Positions 61,061 through 64,000 of a DNA stretch of 64,000 nucleotides are shown here, piece after piece. The stretch is from NCBI RefSeq assembly GCF_947500255.1, contig NZ_CANMRL010000006.1, forward strand, positions 212,286 to 276,285, given 5' to 3'. Made by a program: the position numbers and the translations under genes. The stretch's first letter is position 1. Each line of letters starts with the position of its first letter. The DNA comes from an uncultured Psychroserpens sp. Lineage in GTDB: Bacteria > Bacteroidota > Bacteroidia > Flavobacteriales > Flavobacteriaceae. Under the pieces are notes generated by a model. That model did not search any database and had not been told where the DNA came from. It saw only the letters and a program-made list of their open reading frames with translations.

Positions 61061-62101
61061 ATGCAATTAAACAATTACATACAGAACAAATTTCCATTTT
61101 TTGTTGCACTAAGCTTAACATTTCTGTTGGCTTCTTGTGGTTCATACCAATATGTTGGTTATGACAGTGATGGTATCTACAGTGACAGTGAGGTAGTGTA
61201 TGAAGAAACAAGAACCGTTCCTGCAGAAAACAATAGTTATTTTAAAGATTATTTTACAGAAAAATCAGATCAGTATGATAACATTCCCGATGATGGTAGT
61301 GCGATATTCACTGATATAGATTCATATGTAGGCGAGTATGATGATGAACCTTCTGATGAAGTTCAAACTGGTAATGCTGGTTGGGGACAAGATCCTGATA
61401 ATGTAAGTATTAATATTATCAACAACGGTTGGGGTTGGAACAATTGGGGTTGGAATAATTGGGGATGGAATAGATGGAATAGATGGAACAGGTTTGGTTG
61501 GTCTCCTTGGGGCGGCTTCAATAATGGTTTTGGTGGTGGTTTTTACAATGGCTGGGGCTTTTATGGTAATGGCTGGGGCTGGAATGCAGGTTTTGGCTGG
61601 GGCTGGAACGCATGGTGCCCTCCAGGGTATTATGGATATGGCTTCAACAACGGTTATTACAATAATGTAGCCTATAACTATGGAAGAAGAGGATCTATTA
61701 ATGGACTCAATAGAGCAACCACACGAAGAGGCGCTTATAGCAGCAGATCAAATGCAGCATTAACAAGAGCAAATACGCGACGAAATAATACAAGCATAAG
61801 AAGTAATACAAGAAGTAATACCAGGATTAGAACAACTAGACCTAACACTCGAATTAGAACAACTAGACCTAATACTCGAATTAGAACTAGACCAAATACG
61901 CGGAACAACTCCAATGTTAGAACGCGTCCAGGTAGAAGTAATAACTCTAGTGTAAGAACTAGACCGAGTAGAAGTAATAACTCTAGCGTAAGAAGTAGTA
62001 GATCTTCTAGTAGAGGAAGCTCCGTAAGAAGTTCTGGTGGCTCTTCAAGATCGTCTGGTTCATCTAGGTCATCATCTAGAGGTGGTGGACGTAGAGGATA
62101 A
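61061..62101 (+). CDS. Repetitive surface lipoprotein, Trp/Gly/Asn-rich and Arg/Ser-rich
   Basis: A 346-residue protein. The lipobox LTFLLASCGS places Cys27. An acidic region (30-105) precedes a Trp/Gly/Asn-rich stretch (about 115-205, repeats like WGWNNWGWNNWGW), then a strongly basic tail of Arg/Ser/Asn/Thr (210-346). The tail has tandem units such as RIRTTRPNT and RSNNSSVRTRP, mirrored in DNA as 27-bp and about 36-bp repeats. No domain was recognised, but proteins of this kind often stand before the OmpP1 gene in flavobacteria. A TATTTTTG box lies at 61025-61032. It is probably on the cell surface; the basic tail could bind nucleic acid or polysaccharide. Confidence 0.72.
   Translation: MQLNNYIQNKFPFFVALSLTFLLASCGSYQYVGYDSDGIYSDSEVVYEETRTVPAENNSYFKDYFTEKSDQYDNIPDDGSAIFTDIDSYVGEYDDEPSDEVQTGNAGWGQDPDNVSINIINNGWGWNNWGWNNWGWNRWNRWNRFGWSPWGGFNNGFGGGFYNGWGFYGNGWGWNAGFGWGWNAWCPPGYYGYGFNNGYYNNVAYNYGRRGSINGLNRATTRRGAYSSRSNAALTRANTRRNNTSIRSNTRSNTRIRTTRPNTRIRTTRPNTRIRTRPNTRNNSNVRTRPGRSNNSSVRTRPSRSNNSSVRSSRSSSRGSSVRSSGGSSRSSGSSRSSSRGGGRRG
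61826..61995 (+). repeat. In-gene tandem repeats (27-bp and about 36-bp units)
   Basis: Units beginning ATTAGAACAACTAGACCTAA start at 61826 and 61853, with a shortened third at 61880. Further on, GTAGAAGTAATAACTCTAG recurs with a period near 36 bp (about 61933 and 61969). All are in frame with the basic tail of the surface lipoprotein, so copy number can change without frameshift. Confidence 0.75.
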
Positions 62102-62138
62102 TCCAAATTTATTTATCGAAAAATTATAAAATTTTACT

Positions 62139-63656
62139 ATGAAAAAATTAACTATACTAGTCATAGGTGTACTTTCTATGTCTAATATTATGGCTCAAGA
62201 TATCTCTGATGCCCTAAGATATTCACAAGATGAAATTCAAGGTTCTGCTCGATTTAGAGCTCTAAGTGGTGCTTTTGGTGCACTTGGAGGCGATATGTCT
62301 GCAGTTAGTATTAATCCAGCAGGTTCTGCAATTTTTAGTAGAAGTCATGCATCGATATCACTTTCGGGTTTAAATATCGATAATGATGTAACCTATTTTA
62401 ATGGACAAAGCACGTCTTCAGATTCTAAAACAGACATAAACCAAGGTGGTGCGGCTTTTGTTTTTTCTAACAATAATGAAAATTCACCATGGCGTAAATT
62501 TGTACTAAGTGTAGCTTATGATAAAACTGCAAACTATGATGACCAGTGGTCAGCAAATGGACAGAATACAAATTCTATAGATAGCTACTTTTTAGCTTTT
62601 GCACAAGGCAAAAGACTTGATGAAATATCTGCTTTTCCTGGCGAAACCATATCTGAGGCATATGGAGAAATTGGTGCGTTTTTTGGTTTTGGAAATCAAC
62701 AAGCATTTTTAGGATATGAATCTTTTATTTTAGAACCAGATGCAAATACTGATGAAAATACAATATACACGTCCAATATAGCTCCTGGTACTTTCAATCA
62801 AAATTATAACTATACCTCAAGAGGATATAATGGAAAAGTTAGTTTTAATGCTTCTGCTCAATATGATGATAGGCTGTATTTGGGTATAAACTTAAATACA
62901 CATTTCATCAATTATGAAAGATTCACATCTTTTAATGAATCTAATTCTAACGCTGGTTCTTTAGTAACAAATGTAGGCTTTGACAATAATTTACTGACAA
63001 CTGGAAATGGGTTTTCCTTTCAATTAGGAGCCATTTTAAAACTTACAAATGAATTAAGAGCTGGTTTTACATATAATTCACCAACATGGTTGACCATCAC
63101 AGAAGAAACTTCGCAATATGTAGAAACGGTAAGAAATGATGGAAGCGGTAATATTTCCACATTTATAAATCCAAATATCATAAATATCTTTCCAGATTAT
63201 AGACTACAGTCTCCTGGCAAAATTACAGGAAGTTTAGCTTACGTTTTTGCTGAACAAGGGTTACTAAGTTTCGACTATTCAAGAAGGAATTTTAAAAACA
63301 CTAAGTTCAGACCTACTTCAGATGCCTTTTTTGCAACTCAAAATGATATTATAGATGATGTTTTCAAAATCGCGAATACATACAGAGTTGGTGGCGAATA
63401 TAAAGTTAAGCAATTTAGCTTTAGAGGTGGATATAGGTTTGAAGAAAGTCCTTACGAAGACGATACGTTCTATGGAGACTTAACAGGTTATTCTTTAGGT
63501 TTAGGTTATAACTTTGGAAACACCAGACTAGACATTACATATGACCAAGCTGAGAGAACAACTAATAATCAGTTATATTCTGTTGGATTAACTGATGCAG
63601 CGACCTTAGACACAAACAATTCTAACATTACGCTGACCTTAGGTTTTAACTTGTAA
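62139..63656 (+). CDS. OmpP1/FadL/TodX-family outer-membrane transporter
   Basis: A 505-residue protein. The signal peptide (MKKLTILVIGVLSMSNIMAQ) is followed by DISDALRYSQDEIQGSARFR and ALSGAFGALGGDMSAVSINPAGSA, the N-terminal plug signature of the FadL family in Bacteroidota, then a 14-strand-type barrel ending NSNITLTLGFNL. It allows hydrophobic compounds through the outer membrane. It lies 37 bp after the repetitive lipoprotein gene, in one operon, and ends in a strong terminator. Confidence 0.92.
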   Translation: MKKLTILVIGVLSMSNIMAQDISDALRYSQDEIQGSARFRALSGAFGALGGDMSAVSINPAGSAIFSRSHASISLSGLNIDNDVTYFNGQSTSSDSKTDINQGGAAFVFSNNNENSPWRKFVLSVAYDKTANYDDQWSANGQNTNSIDSYFLAFAQGKRLDEISAFPGETISEAYGEIGAFFGFGNQQAFLGYESFILEPDANTDENTIYTSNIAPGTFNQNYNYTSRGYNGKVSFNASAQYDDRLYLGINLNTHFINYERFTSFNESNSNAGSLVTNVGFDNNLLTTGNGFSFQLGAILKLTNELRAGFTYNSPTWLTITEETSQYVETVRNDGSGNISTFINPNIINIFPDYRLQSPGKITGSLAYVFAEQGLLSFDYSRRNFKNTKFRPTSDAFFATQNDIIDDVFKIANTYRVGGEYKVKQFSFRGGYRFEESPYEDDTFYGDLTGYSLGLGYNFGNTRLDITYDQAERTTNNQLYSVGLTDAATLDTNNSNITLTLGFNL

Positions 63657-63678
63657 TCTAAAAAACAAAACATAGATT

Positions 63679-63708
63679 AAAAATGCCGAACGTTTGTTCG
63701 GCATTTTT
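63679..63708. terminator. Terminator after OmpP1 gene
   Basis: A perfect 13-bp stem (AAAAATGCCGAAC 63679-63691, GTTCGGCATTTTT 63696-63708) with a 4-nt loop, usable from both sides. Confidence 0.85.
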
Positions 63709-63864
63709 ATTTGATAAGACATAGTATATAAATACATTACTTTTCCAGAGTTCTTATTCCAAACCCAAATAAAACTAGTAACACTAAGATAAAAGAGCAT
63801 ATCACATCATAATATTGGTTTATTAAAACAGTATGTTATCTCGAAAAGGTATTAGGTTATAAAT

Positions 63865-63896
63865 AAAAAAGCCATGCATGTGCGCATAGCTTTTTT
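63865..63896. terminator. Terminator-like hairpin before the right edge
   Basis: AAAAGCCATGC and GCATAGCTTTT pair with one C-A mismatch around loop ATGTGC and have A and T tracts outside. It lies 28 bp past the end of the partial minus-strand gene and probably ends it. Confidence 0.6.
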
Positions 63897-63923
63897 ATTG
63901 ATTTATTTATTATTATTCCCAAC

Positions 63924-64000
63924 TTATCTTTTCAGGGTAAAATGGGCTTTAAATTCTTTACGGTCACCTGTATTAGGTTCATTATACTCAACTACAAACC
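63924..64000 (-). CDS. Partial gene, C-terminal end only
   Basis: The minus strand reads FVVEYNEPNTGDRKEFKAHF then TLKR and a TAA; the gene continues past the window edge. The fragment is too short to assign, but its frame, the stop before a hairpin, and normal codon use support a real gene. Confidence 0.55.
   Translation of the reverse strand, partial: FVVEYNEPNTGDRKEFKAHFTLKR

Noticed and set aside
61826..61995. CRISPR-like regular repeats
   Set aside because: Units are contiguous, in frame with a protein and have no unique spacers; this is a coding tandem repeat. No CRISPR array or cas gene was seen in the window.
61735..62106. Long Leu/Asp-rich frame on the minus strand
   Set aside because: It is the antisense shadow of the Arg/Ser repeat region; its composition simply mirrors AGA/AGT-rich codons.

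Overview
The window is chromosomal DNA of a member of the Bacteroidota, almost certainly a (probably marine) Flavobacteriaceae. The supporting signs are low GC, an OmpP1/FadL porin, a secreted protein with a type IX secretion (T9SS) C-terminal sorting domain, the families DUF4293, DUF3667, DUF1599 and BT_3928, a Rho factor with a long Asn/Lys/Gln-rich insert, a short prolyl-tRNA synthetase of the eukaryote-like type, few Shine-Dalgarno sequences, and promoter-like TAnnTTTG boxes. Genus cannot be fixed from the sequence alone.

Layout. 0-11 kb is core metabolism: pyrF, prfA, purM, an outer-membrane barrel, type III and type II glutamine synthetases back to back, and a Ca/Na antiporter. 11.4-14 kb is a BlaI-type repressor and an M56 metallopeptidase-receptor of unusual architecture, with a clear operator array. 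14-16 kb is a T9SS-exported endonuclease. 16-31.6 kb is an accessory stretch: an AraC regulator facing a membrane/SRPBCC protein, then a long minus-strand series of unrelated secreted or small proteins (FG-GAP/ASPIC, hydrolases, SRPBCC proteins, lipoproteins, a nucleotidyltransferase, a diheme cytochrome, an ankyrin protein, YciI). It contains at least two broken gene remnants and ends in a LytS/LytTR two-component pair. 31.6-34.3 kb looks like a tRNA-Arg insertion site: an intact tRNA-Arg, an 18-bp copy of its 3' end 2.2 kb away, a decayed integrase-like relic beyond that copy, and between the repeats a two-gene membrane module of unrecognised function. That module is the best candidate in the window for an undescribed system.

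34.4-42.5 kb is a sulfur/efflux block: two YeeE/YedE-type membrane proteins, a persulfide-dioxygenase-like protein fused to rhodanese domains, a small heavy-metal-associated protein, then a TetR regulator with a cysteine cluster, an RND/MMPL transporter, a LolA-like protein and an outer-membrane protein. The regulator and the transporter share operator-like dyads. 42.5-63.7 kb returns to core genes: clpS, an M57-type metalloprotease, prmA, tpiA, a TlpA-like protein, an ABC permease, BT_3928, DUF1599, then folP-lipoprotein-cdaA-two DUF3667 genes, an ABC exporter with truA, a phosphoesterase, DUF4293, rho, rpsT, tRNA-Glu, proS, a repetitive lipoprotein and an OmpP1 porin. The window ends inside a minus-strand gene.

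All functional calls rest on reading motifs and domain patterns by eye; no database search was run. Calls for universally conserved genes are firm. Calls for small, secreted and accessory proteins are at family level or left open.
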